Source of the DNA: GH45 sp046704385
GTDB taxonomy: Bacteria > Bacteroidota > Bacteroidia > Bacteroidales > SZUA-534
Direction: 5' to 3'
Length of the DNA stretch: 13,209 bases
NCBI GenBank assembly: GCA_046704385.1
Contig: JBJKSB010000078.1
Coordinates: 1 to 13,209, forward strand
The translations under genes and the position numbers were made by a program. Positions 6,784 through 13,209 of this stretch are shown here, in pieces. Under the pieces are notes generated by a model, which made no database searches, was not told where the DNA came from, and saw only the letters and a program-made list of their open reading frames with translations. Position 1 is the stretch's first letter, and the number at the start of each line of letters is the position of its first letter.

Positions 6784-7110
6784 ATGTTATTAATAAGAGC
6801 AATAGTACGCCCCGAAAAAAGTGCAAAAGTATTAAAAGCATTGTTTGAAAGTGGGTACGTAGCCGTTACTAAAATTCCGGTAGTAGGGCGCGGTAAACAG
6901 CGCGGTATTAAAATTGGTGATATTACTTATGACGAACTTCCAAAAGATCTTTTAATGATGGTCGTTAAAGACGAAGATAAAGATTTTGCTGTAAAAACTA
7001 TTATTGAAGTGGCCCGATCAGAAGGAGGGGGAGCTTACGGTGATGGCAAAATATTTATTTCACCTGTTGAAGAGGCTTATACCATAAGTCGCGGTACTAA
7101 AGAGTTGTAA
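6784..7110 (+). CDS. nifI1: PII-like nitrogenase regulator NifI1
   Basis: NifI1 is one half of the NifI1-NifI2 complex which, in methanogens and other anaerobes, binds dinitrogenase when ammonium is plentiful and blocks its activity, and releases it when 2-oxoglutarate rises. From ATG 6784 the protein has 108 residues, the usual size. It begins MLLIRAIVRPEKSAKVLKAL as the family does. The T-loop is GRGKQRGIKIGDITYDELPK (35-54), with a tyrosine at 49, and the C-terminal signature GAYGDGKIFISPVEEAYTI spans 83-101. The frame stays open another 25 codons upstream to an ATG at 6709 that overlaps the nifH stop. That extension has no family counterpart I know and is probably not translated as part of the protein. 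Confidence 0.95.
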   Translation: MLLIRAIVRPEKSAKVLKALFESGYVAVTKIPVVGRGKQRGIKIGDITYDELPKDLLMMVVKDEDKDFAVKTIIEVARSEGGGAYGDGKIFISPVEEAYTISRGTKEL

Positions 7111-7132
7111 TTCATCCTTAAAAAATATTTGT

Positions 7133-7510
7133 ATGAAAACTGTAATGGCAATTATCAGAATTAATATGATGAATGAAACCAAAAAGGCATTATCGGATGC
7201 AGAAATTCCCATGATGACTGCAATTGGTGCAGCTTATGGCCGGGGTAATGGCCTGGTTGAGAAAAAGATTATTGATGCCGCTTCAGAAAATATTCCGGAA
7301 GCAGTTGCATATTTAGGAACTGAGCCAAGGTTACGCCCTCAGCGAGTGCTTCTGGTAACAGTAAGCGATTACAATGTGGAGTTGACCGTAAATACCATCA
7401 TGGAAGTAAATAAAACCGGTCAGCCGGGCGATGGTAAAATTTTCGTGCTTCCTGAAGATGACGCTATACAAATTAGAACTGGCATAAACGGTTCGCCGGC
7501 ACTTGATTAG
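7133..7510 (+). CDS. nifI2: PII-like nitrogenase regulator NifI2
   Basis: NifI2 is the partner of NifI1 in post-translational control of nitrogenase by nitrogen status. The 125 residues begin MKTVMAIIRINMMNETKKAL, with the PII fold's first strand and helix. A T-loop region runs YGRGNGLVEKKIIDAA (35-50) and on through LRPQRVLLVTV (67-77), and the late motif is GQPGDGKIFVLPEDDAIQIRTG (96-117). The T-loop is longer and different from that of NifI1, as expected for NifI2. The gene follows nifI1 by 22 bases and precedes nifD by 31, the standard position between nifH and nifD in anaerobic nif operons. TTAAAA sits 15 bases before the ATG. Confidence 0.95.
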   Translation: MKTVMAIIRINMMNETKKALSDAEIPMMTAIGAAYGRGNGLVEKKIIDAASENIPEAVAYLGTEPRLRPQRVLLVTVSDYNVELTVNTIMEVNKTGQPGDGKIFVLPEDDAIQIRTGINGSPALD

Positions 7511-7541
7511 ATTCATCAATTAACGATTAAAACGAAAAGTT

Positions 7542-9173
7542 ATGACTAAAAATCCAAATAAGCCTATGCTTCCCGATCCAGAGATGCTTAAGGACGAAAT
7601 AATGAAGAAGTATCCCGGGAAGATAGCGAAGAAGAGAAGTAAAGCGTTTGTTATAAACGATCCTGAACTTGAACAGGAGATTCAGGCAAATGTCCGCACA
7701 ATCCCTGGCATAATTACACAAAGAGGTTGTACCTACGCGGGTTGTAAGGGAGTAATTTTGGGTCCATCGCGCGATGTGGTAAATATTGTTCATGGACCAA
7801 TAGGTTGTAGTTTTTATGCCTGGCTCACCCGGCGTAATCAAACCAAACCTCCAACAGAAAATGATCCCAATTATATGACTTACAGTTTTTCAACTGATAT
7901 GCAGGATTCCAATATCGTGTTTGGTGGTGAAAATAAGTTGAGAGAAGCCATTCAGGAAGCTTACGATATGTTTAAACCTCATTCAATAAGTATTTTTTCA
8001 ACCTGTCCGGTTGGTTTAATAGGTGACGATATACATGCAGTTGCACGTGAAATGAAAGCAAAGCTTGGAATTAACATCTTCGGTTTTTCATGTGAAGGGT
8101 ATCGCGGAGTAAGCCAAAGTGCGGGCCACCACATTGCTAATAATAAGATATTTACCAATGTGGTTGGTATAAACGATAATGTGCAACCTGAGGGTAAATT
8201 TAACATTAACATGATGGGTGAATATAATATTGGCGGTGATGCTTTTGTTCTCGAAGGCTACTTTAAAGAATTGGGGGTTAACCTGGTGGCTACATTTAGC
8301 GGAAACTCAACCATTGAAAGCTATGAATATTCACATAAGGCAGATTTAAATCTGGTGATGTGCCATCGTTCCATCAATTATATTGCTGAGATGATGGAGA
8401 AAAAGTATGGTATACCCTGGTTTAAAGTAAACTTTATCGGAGCAAAATCAACGGCAAAATCACTTATGAAGCTGGCTGAATATTTTGAGGATGAGAAGCT
8501 GATTAAGAAGACAAAAGCACTGATTGATCGGGAAATGGCTAAAGTTAAAGCTGTTATTGATGAGATACGGCCTAAAGTGGAAGGAAAAACTGCCATGATG
8601 TTTGTGGGTGGTTCAAGAGCCCATCACTATCAGGAATTATTCAGCGAACTGGGCATTAAAACTATAGCAGCCGGTTACGAGTTTGCTCACCGCGATGATT
8701 ATGAGGGAAGACATGTACTACCCACTATTAAAATTGATGCCGATACCCGTAATATTGAGGATTTGGTGGTTGAGAAGGATGAAAATAATTTCCGCCCTGA
8801 GTTGCAGGATAAGAAATTGAAGTTGGTTAATAAAAAATTTGAATTCTCTGACTATAAGGGTATGATGCCTGAAATGAGTAAAAACTCAATGGTAATTGAT
8901 GATATATCGCATTGGGAGACTGAGAAATTGCTTGAAAAAGTAAAACCTGATATTTTTTGTGCCGGTATCAAAGAAAAATATGTAATCCAAAAACATGGTA
9001 TTCCTTTAAAGCAGTTACATAGTTACGACTATGGCGGCCCATATGCAGGCTTTGAAGGTGCTATAAATTTCTATCGTGAAATGGAGCGTATGCTCACCAC
9101 AAATATCTGGAAAATGGTTAATGCTCCCTGGAAAAACGAGCCTGAAATAGTGGGTAGTGTAGTGGTGGAATAA
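7542..9173 (+). CDS. nifD: Nitrogenase molybdenum-iron protein alpha chain
   Basis: NifD carries FeMo-cofactor and, with NifK, the P-cluster of the alpha2-beta2 dinitrogenase that reduces N2 to ammonia. In 543 residues the P-cluster cysteines are Cys63 (QRGCTYAG), Cys89 (GPIGCS) and Cys155 (STCPVGLIGDD). The cofactor ligands are Cys274 (LVMCHRSINY) and His493 (QLHSYDYGGPY). The catalytic-pocket residues Gln192 and His196 lie in GVSQSAGHHIAN, and Arg97 is also kept. Compared with Azotobacter NifD there is an insertion of about 50 residues around 388-445, the mark of the Clostridium pasteurianum type. The full ligand set argues for a molybdenum enzyme and against a NifD-like paralogue. TTAAAA lies 15 bases before the ATG. 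Confidence 0.98.
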   Translation: MTKNPNKPMLPDPEMLKDEIMKKYPGKIAKKRSKAFVINDPELEQEIQANVRTIPGIITQRGCTYAGCKGVILGPSRDVVNIVHGPIGCSFYAWLTRRNQTKPPTENDPNYMTYSFSTDMQDSNIVFGGENKLREAIQEAYDMFKPHSISIFSTCPVGLIGDDIHAVAREMKAKLGINIFGFSCEGYRGVSQSAGHHIANNKIFTNVVGINDNVQPEGKFNINMMGEYNIGGDAFVLEGYFKELGVNLVATFSGNSTIESYEYSHKADLNLVMCHRSINYIAEMMEKKYGIPWFKVNFIGAKSTAKSLMKLAEYFEDEKLIKKTKALIDREMAKVKAVIDEIRPKVEGKTAMMFVGGSRAHHYQELFSELGIKTIAAGYEFAHRDDYEGRHVLPTIKIDADTRNIEDLVVEKDENNFRPELQDKKLKLVNKKFEFSDYKGMMPEMSKNSMVIDDISHWETEKLLEKVKPDIFCAGIKEKYVIQKHGIPLKQLHSYDYGGPYAGFEGAINFYREMERMLTTNIWKMVNAPWKNEPEIVGSVVVE

Positions 9174-9214
9174 AGAAAGGAAAAGAATCAGAATTAATCT
9201 TAAAAAGAAACAAT

Positions 9215-10603
9215 ATGTTATTACGACACACATATAAAGCTTCGGAAACTGTTGATCGCAAGGCGTTAACAATAAATCCGGCAAAAACCTGTCAGCCAGT
9301 AGGAGCAATGTATGCTGCCTTAGGAGTACACGGATGCTTACCTCACAGTCACGGTTCTCAGGGTTGTTGTTCCTATCACCGTAGTGCGCTTACCAGGCAT
9401 TATAAAGAACCTGTAATGGCTTCAACTAGTTCGTTTACTGAAGGTTCATCGGTATTTGGTGGTCAGGCTAACCTGCTCCAAAGTATTTCAAACATCTTTA
9501 GTATTTACGAACCCGATATTATTGCGGTGCATTCAACTTGTTTAAGTGAGACTATTGGAGATGACCTGGGACAGATTTGTAACAAGGCCAAAGATGATGG
9601 TAAAATTCCGGAAGGCAGACATTTGGTGTATGCTTCAACTCCCAGTTATGTTGGTTCGCATGTTACAGGATACTCAAGTATGGTAAAAGGGTTTATTGAA
9701 AAATTTGCCTTTAATTCCGGGGAAAAGAAACGTCAGATTAACTTGATTTCAGGTTGGGTTGAGCCTTCGGATATGCGCGAATTAAAACGCATTTTGAACC
9801 TGATGCAAGTTCCTTTTGTACTGTTGCCGGATACTTCTGATGTGCTGGATTCTCCAATGACAGGGAAGTTTACAATGTATCCTAAGGGAGGTACTACAAT
9901 TTCACAAATGGCCTCAATGGGTGACAGTATGCATACCATCGGAACAGGCAGATGGTGTTCACGTGATGCAGCTATCCGGCTCGAAAATCAGTGTAAAGTT
10001 AAATTTACGATAACTGATGTGCCCATTGGTTTAAATGCAACCGATCGTTTTATCCAGGCTGTTTCTAAAGCTGCAAAGGTACCAATACCTGAGGCCATTT
10101 CAACTGAACGTGGACGATTAGTGGATGTAATTGCCGATATGCACCAGTATTTTTATAATAAGAAAGTGGCGCTTTTTGGAGATCCTGATACCCTTATTCC
10201 TATGATAGAATTCCTGGTGGATATAGGTATGAAGCCTACAGCCATAGTATCTGGAACACCAGGTAAAGAATTTAATCGTCGCCTTGAACCTATTTTGGCT
10301 GGTAAAGTTCCTGAAGCAAGATATGCCAACGGACCACAAGCTGATTTGTACAAATTACATTCATGGATAAAAGACGAACCTGTCGATTTATTAATTGGAA
10401 ACACTTACGGCAAATATATCGCCCGTGATGAAAATATACCATTTATCCGTTATGGATTCCCGATACTTGACCGGGTGGGTCACAGCTATTTTCCGACAGT
10501 GGGATATATGGGAACCCTTAGATTAGTGGAAATGGTACTTAATGCATTGATGGACAAGCAGGATGCATCTTGTCCGGAAGAGAAATTTGAATTGGTGATG
10601 TAG
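9215..10603 (+). CDS. nifK: Nitrogenase molybdenum-iron protein beta chain
   Basis: NifK is the beta subunit of dinitrogenase. It shares the P-cluster with NifD and docks the iron protein. The 462 residues contain the beta-side P-cluster cysteines at Cys26 (NPAKTCQPVGA), Cys51 (HGSQGCCSYHR) and Cys109 (VHSTCLSETIGDD), and the serine of STPSYVGSHVTGY. The protein lacks the N-terminal extension of about 50 residues found in Azotobacter NifK, which agrees with the long NifD: in the clostridial type the NifD insertion and short NifK go together. A second cysteine directly follows Cys51 and is not a known ligand. The start has TTAAAA at -15. The stop is followed after 24 bases by a strong hairpin. 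Confidence 0.98.
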   Translation: MLLRHTYKASETVDRKALTINPAKTCQPVGAMYAALGVHGCLPHSHGSQGCCSYHRSALTRHYKEPVMASTSSFTEGSSVFGGQANLLQSISNIFSIYEPDIIAVHSTCLSETIGDDLGQICNKAKDDGKIPEGRHLVYASTPSYVGSHVTGYSSMVKGFIEKFAFNSGEKKRQINLISGWVEPSDMRELKRILNLMQVPFVLLPDTSDVLDSPMTGKFTMYPKGGTTISQMASMGDSMHTIGTGRWCSRDAAIRLENQCKVKFTITDVPIGLNATDRFIQAVSKAAKVPIPEAISTERGRLVDVIADMHQYFYNKKVALFGDPDTLIPMIEFLVDIGMKPTAIVSGTPGKEFNRRLEPILAGKVPEARYANGPQADLYKLHSWIKDEPVDLLIGNTYGKYIARDENIPFIRYGFPILDRVGHSYFPTVGYMGTLRLVEMVLNALMDKQDASCPEEKFELVM

Positions 10604-10627
10604 TTTGCATCTTTGATTATGGTTGTG

Positions 10628-10659
10628 TGGCGGCACCCTTTTTACAGGAAGTGCCGCCA
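10628..10659 (+). promoter_or_regulatory. Strong stem-loop between nifK and nifE
   Basis: TGGCGGCAC (10628-10636) pairs perfectly with GTGCCGCCA (10651-10659), and CCT/AGG (10637-10639, 10646-10648) can extend the helix past a two-base bulge. It is the most GC-rich structure in the window and begins 24 bases after the nifK stop. No U-run follows directly (the next T5 starts about 11 bases later), so it is a poor intrinsic terminator. It is more likely a processing or 3'-end protecting hairpin, or a partial terminator, separating nifHDK from nifEN. Confidence 0.65.
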
Positions 10660-10703
10660 ATCCATAAACTTTTTCAATGCTGTAATAATTTGTAGTTCAT
10701 AGT

Positions 10704-10712
10704 TATATTTTG
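10704..10712 (+). promoter_or_regulatory. Weak -7-like box before nifE
   Basis: TATATTTTG differs from TAnnTTTG by one extra base and stands 78 bases before the nifE ATG. The TTTG at 10689-10692 is too close to be its -33 partner. A separate nifEN promoter is therefore possible but poorly supported. Confidence 0.15.
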
Positions 10713-10789
10713 GGGGCATATGCATAAAATTAAGTTGTCTTGTGCTTTATCCCCAAACAGAATTTCACAGTTTTATAACTTCAGATATC

Positions 10790-12127
10790 ATGGATATTAT
10801 TAAAGAAAGATTGAATCAGGTTACCATTGCAAGTTCATTAAAAGAATTTGAACTGGAATGTGAAAAGAAAAGCACTGCCGGATCAGTAAGTCAAAGGGCG
10901 TGTGTTTTTTGTGGTTCACGTGTAGTTCTTTACCCGATTACTGATGCACTACATATAATCCATGGTCCTGTAGGTTGTGCTGCATATACTTGGGATATCA
11001 GGGGATCGCTTTCGTCGGGGAGAGAAATTTATCGCTTAAGTTTTACCACCGATTTACATGAAAGGGAGGTGGTTTTTGGCGGAGAAACAAAATTATATAA
11101 TGCCCTGATTGAATTAATTGATAAGTACCAGCCAAAAGCCGCTTTTGTTTACTCAACATGTATTGTCGGGGTAATTGGTGATGATGTGGAAGCTGTTTGC
11201 CGAAAAGTATCAGCTGAAAAAAAAATTGATGTGTTGCCCTTAATGAGCGAAGGGTTTAACGGAACAAAAAAAGACGGCTATAAAGTAGCCTGTGACGCTC
11301 TGGCAAAATTGGTGGGTACGGATAATACTACACCGGTTCCTGATTTTAGTATAAATATTCTTGGCGATTTTAACCTTGCCGGTGAGTTATGGATACTTGC
11401 CGGGTATTATAAAAAAATGGGTATCAATATTAACGCTACCATTACTGGCGATGGTAGAATCGATGATATCAGAAAGGCACACCGGGCCGCTTTAAATGTT
11501 GTTCAATGCTCCGGATCGATGATGAATTTAGCAAAAACGATGAAGGAGAAATATGGAGTACCTTTTATGAAGGTATCCTATTTTGGAATTGAGGATATGA
11601 GTGATGCACTGTACGAAGTGGCCCGGTTTTTTAAAAGTGATGACTTAATGAATAATGCCCGCAACCTGGTTAGAAAGGAACTGGAAACTTTATTACCAGC
11701 CCTGGCTCCCTATAAATTTGAATTGAAAGGTAAAAAAGCGGCTATATATGTGGGTGGTGCATTTAAAGCTATATCACTGGTTAAGGCCTTGCGGTTAATT
11801 GGCGTAAAAACGGTTGTAGTGGGTTCGCAAACAGGCAATAAAGACGATTACAATTTACTAAAGGAACTTTGCGATGAAGGTACCATAATTGTAGATGATT
11901 CTAACCCAAATGAGCTTTCACAATTTGTTATTGATACTCAGTCTGATATTTTCATTGGTGGCGTTAAAGAGCGACCGATAGCCTATAAACTTGGGCTGGG
12001 ATTTTGTGATCATAATCATGAAAGGAAAGAAGCTTTAGCCGGATATGAAGGGATGCTGAATTTTGCCAAAGAAATTTATGCTACCGCTATGAGTCCTGTA
12101 TGGCAGTTTACTAAAAGAGCAAAATAA
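10790..12127 (+). CDS. nifE: FeMo-cofactor scaffold protein NifE
   Basis: With NifN it forms the alpha2-beta2 scaffold where the NifB product is matured into FeMo-cofactor before delivery to NifD. From the ATG at 10790 the protein has 445 residues beginning MDIIKERLNQ, matching related NifE proteins. A GTG at 10742 in the same frame would add 16 residues and is less likely. Key cysteines are Cys38 and Cys41 (QRACVFCGSR), Cys63 (GPVGCAAYTWDIRGS), Cys124 (YSTCIVGVIGDD) and Cys240 (VVQCSGSM), the position matching the cofactor cysteine of NifD. The terminal region reads GLGFCDHNHERKEALAGYEG instead of NifD's HSYDYGGPYAG, which separates NifE from NifD. The start lacks the TTAAAA at -15 seen before the structural genes, and its ATG can lie in a small stem-loop. 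Confidence 0.96.
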   Translation: MDIIKERLNQVTIASSLKEFELECEKKSTAGSVSQRACVFCGSRVVLYPITDALHIIHGPVGCAAYTWDIRGSLSSGREIYRLSFTTDLHEREVVFGGETKLYNALIELIDKYQPKAAFVYSTCIVGVIGDDVEAVCRKVSAEKKIDVLPLMSEGFNGTKKDGYKVACDALAKLVGTDNTTPVPDFSINILGDFNLAGELWILAGYYKKMGININATITGDGRIDDIRKAHRAALNVVQCSGSMMNLAKTMKEKYGVPFMKVSYFGIEDMSDALYEVARFFKSDDLMNNARNLVRKELETLLPALAPYKFELKGKKAAIYVGGAFKAISLVKALRLIGVKTVVVGSQTGNKDDYNLLKELCDEGTIIVDDSNPNELSQFVIDTQSDIFIGGVKERPIAYKLGLGFCDHNHERKEALAGYEGMLNFAKEIYATAMSPVWQFTKRAK

Positions 12128-12170
12128 AATTAAGGAAATATAAGTGCAACACAACCAAAATTAGCATAGC

Positions 12171-13209
12171 ATGAGTAATACGGAGTCATATTCAAAATCA
12201 TTTACAGCCACCCGAAATGCCTGTAAACTTTGTGCACCATTGGGTGCTAGTATCGCTTTTAAAGGTATTGAAGGATGTGTGCCTATAATTCACGGATCGC
12301 AAGGCTGTTCAACATATGTGCGTCGTTATCTGATATCGCATTTTAAGGAACCAGTAGATATTGCTTCGTCAAATTTCAGCGAGGAATCGACTATTTTTGG
12401 AGGTGGTCCTAATTTAAAAAGAGCAATAGCAAACGTTGCCCGTCAGTACAAACCGCAGCACGTTGGTATATCAACTACTTGTTTAAGTGAAACTATTGGT
12501 GATGATGTAACCCATTTTATTAATGAACTAAGGAACGAAGAACCTCAATTGGCTGGATTAGGTATTGCCCATGCCGCTACCCCGAGTTATTGTGGTACCC
12601 ATGTTGACGGATTTCATCAGGCAGTGGTTTCTGTAATAAATAATTTAACTTCCGATTTGCCAGGTTCTGACCTTGTTGTACTTCCGGGAATGTTATCGCC
12701 TGCCGATTACAGGTACTTAAAGGAAATATTTGAAAATTTTAAGGTAAAAGCGATTTTTTTACCTGATGTGTCTGAAACCTTGGATAATGCGCATTGGGAT
12801 GATTATAAAAGAATTCCTGATGGAGGGACTACAAAACATGAACTAAGTATGGTTGGCGGTGTAAAGGCATATCTCGAATTTGGTGAAGTGTTAAATCGGG
12901 GAATGGTGGTTCAGTCTGTGAAAACGAAGAATATTAATACTCCTGGAGCAGTATTTGAGAAAAAATATGGTATTAAAGGCAAAACCATTGGGATGCCTAT
13001 AGGAATTAATGCCACTGATAAAATGTTTAAGGCTATTGAAGAGTTGACGGGCTCGGGTAGAACTGAAAAATATATTAAAGAAAGGGGCAGGTTGATTGAT
13101 GCCTATACCGATGGTCATAAATATGTATTTGGGAAAAAAGCCGTGATTTATGGTGAAGAAGATTTTGTAATTGGCATGGTCGATTTTCTTTCTGAAATTG
13201 GAATTGAAC
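12171..13209 (+). CDS. nifN: FeMo-cofactor scaffold protein NifN, 3' end cut by the window
   Basis: NifN is the NifK-related partner of NifE in the cofactor scaffold. The frame starts at the ATG at 12171, 43 bases after nifE, and runs open for 346 codons to the window edge. The N-terminus has TRNACKLCAPLGASIAFKGI, with Cys18 and Cys21. HGSQGCSTYVRR puts Cys46 at the scaffold cluster position, and STTCLSETIGDD holds Cys104. The motifs HAATPSYCGTHVDGF and PIGINATDKMFKAI follow the NifK/NifN fold. The CKLCAPLGA start and Cys36 resemble clostridial NifN more than NifK. Because the C-terminus is missing, a fusion to NifB, as in Clostridium pasteurianum NifN-B, cannot be excluded. The A-run before the start (CAAAA) is shifted by one base from that of the structural genes. 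Confidence 0.93.
   Translation, partial: MSNTESYSKSFTATRNACKLCAPLGASIAFKGIEGCVPIIHGSQGCSTYVRRYLISHFKEPVDIASSNFSEESTIFGGGPNLKRAIANVARQYKPQHVGISTTCLSETIGDDVTHFINELRNEEPQLAGLGIAHAATPSYCGTHVDGFHQAVVSVINNLTSDLPGSDLVVLPGMLSPADYRYLKEIFENFKVKAIFLPDVSETLDNAHWDDYKRIPDGGTTKHELSMVGGVKAYLEFGEVLNRGMVVQSVKTKNINTPGAVFEKKYGIKGKTIGMPIGINATDKMFKAIEELTGSGRTEKYIKERGRLIDAYTDGHKYVFGKKAVIYGEEDFVIGMVDFLSEIGIE

Noticed and set aside
7527..7841. Minus-strand open frame of about 104 codons across the nifD start
   Set aside because: It is antisense to strongly conserved NifD sequence and resembles no family; it is a shadow of the real gene.
9015..9308. Minus-strand hydrophobic open frame across the nifD-nifK junction
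   Set aside because: It is antisense to conserved NifD and NifK segments; the hydrophobic look comes from the complementary codon pattern.
10742..10789. GTG start adding 16 residues to NifE
   Set aside because: The family N-terminus fits the ATG at 10790, and the region before the GTG has no start signal.
1..13209. CRISPR arrays, insertion sequences, tRNA or rRNA genes, phage genes
   Set aside because: I looked for regular repeats, transposase motifs and cloverleaf patterns and saw none in the window.

Overview
This AT-rich window looks like a chromosome segment of an anaerobic or facultative diazotroph in the Bacteroidota, probably near the Bacteroidales/Marinilabiliales. The lineage is inferred from several things: a fragment of the Bacteroidota-type OstA/LptA-like protein, a DUF2795 protein of the form common in that phylum, -7 promoter boxes of the TAnnTTTG type, and start codons preceded by A-rich sequence instead of Shine-Dalgarno boxes. 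The exact genus cannot be told from this sequence alone.

Left part (1-5386): the 3' end of an OstA-like gene on the plus strand is followed by a bidirectional terminator. Six genes then run on the minus strand: proB, proA, a SAM-dependent methyltransferase, an ABC transporter ATPase of the LolD/MacB class, a PduO-type cobalamin adenosyltransferase and a DUF2795 protein. These are ordinary housekeeping genes. ProB and ProA carry out the first two steps of proline synthesis from glutamate.

Middle (5387-5884): a roughly 500-base divergent region between proB and nifH holds no convincing gene. It does hold two clusters of inverted repeats and a -24/-12-like element 55 to 71 bases before nifH.

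Right part (5885-13209): a molybdenum nitrogenase operon on the plus strand in the order nifH, nifI1, nifI2, nifD, nifK, nifE, nifN, with nifN cut by the window end. NifH, NifD and NifK are the enzyme. NifI1 and NifI2 are the PII-like pair that switches nitrogenase activity in response to ammonium in anaerobes. NifE and NifN form the scaffold on which FeMo-cofactor is finished. The proteins are of the Clostridium pasteurianum type: NifD has an insertion of about 50 residues and NifK lacks the long N-terminal extension. All expected P-cluster and cofactor ligands are visible.

The system itself is known. The less described content is in the non-coding parts: a TTAAAA element exactly 15 bases before four successive nif start codons (CTAAAA for nifH), missing from nifE and nifN; a strong hairpin between nifK and nifE; a nifE start codon placed in a small predicted stem-loop; and nested dyads upstream of nifH. 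Together they suggest RNA-level tuning that keeps the scaffold proteins below the structural proteins.
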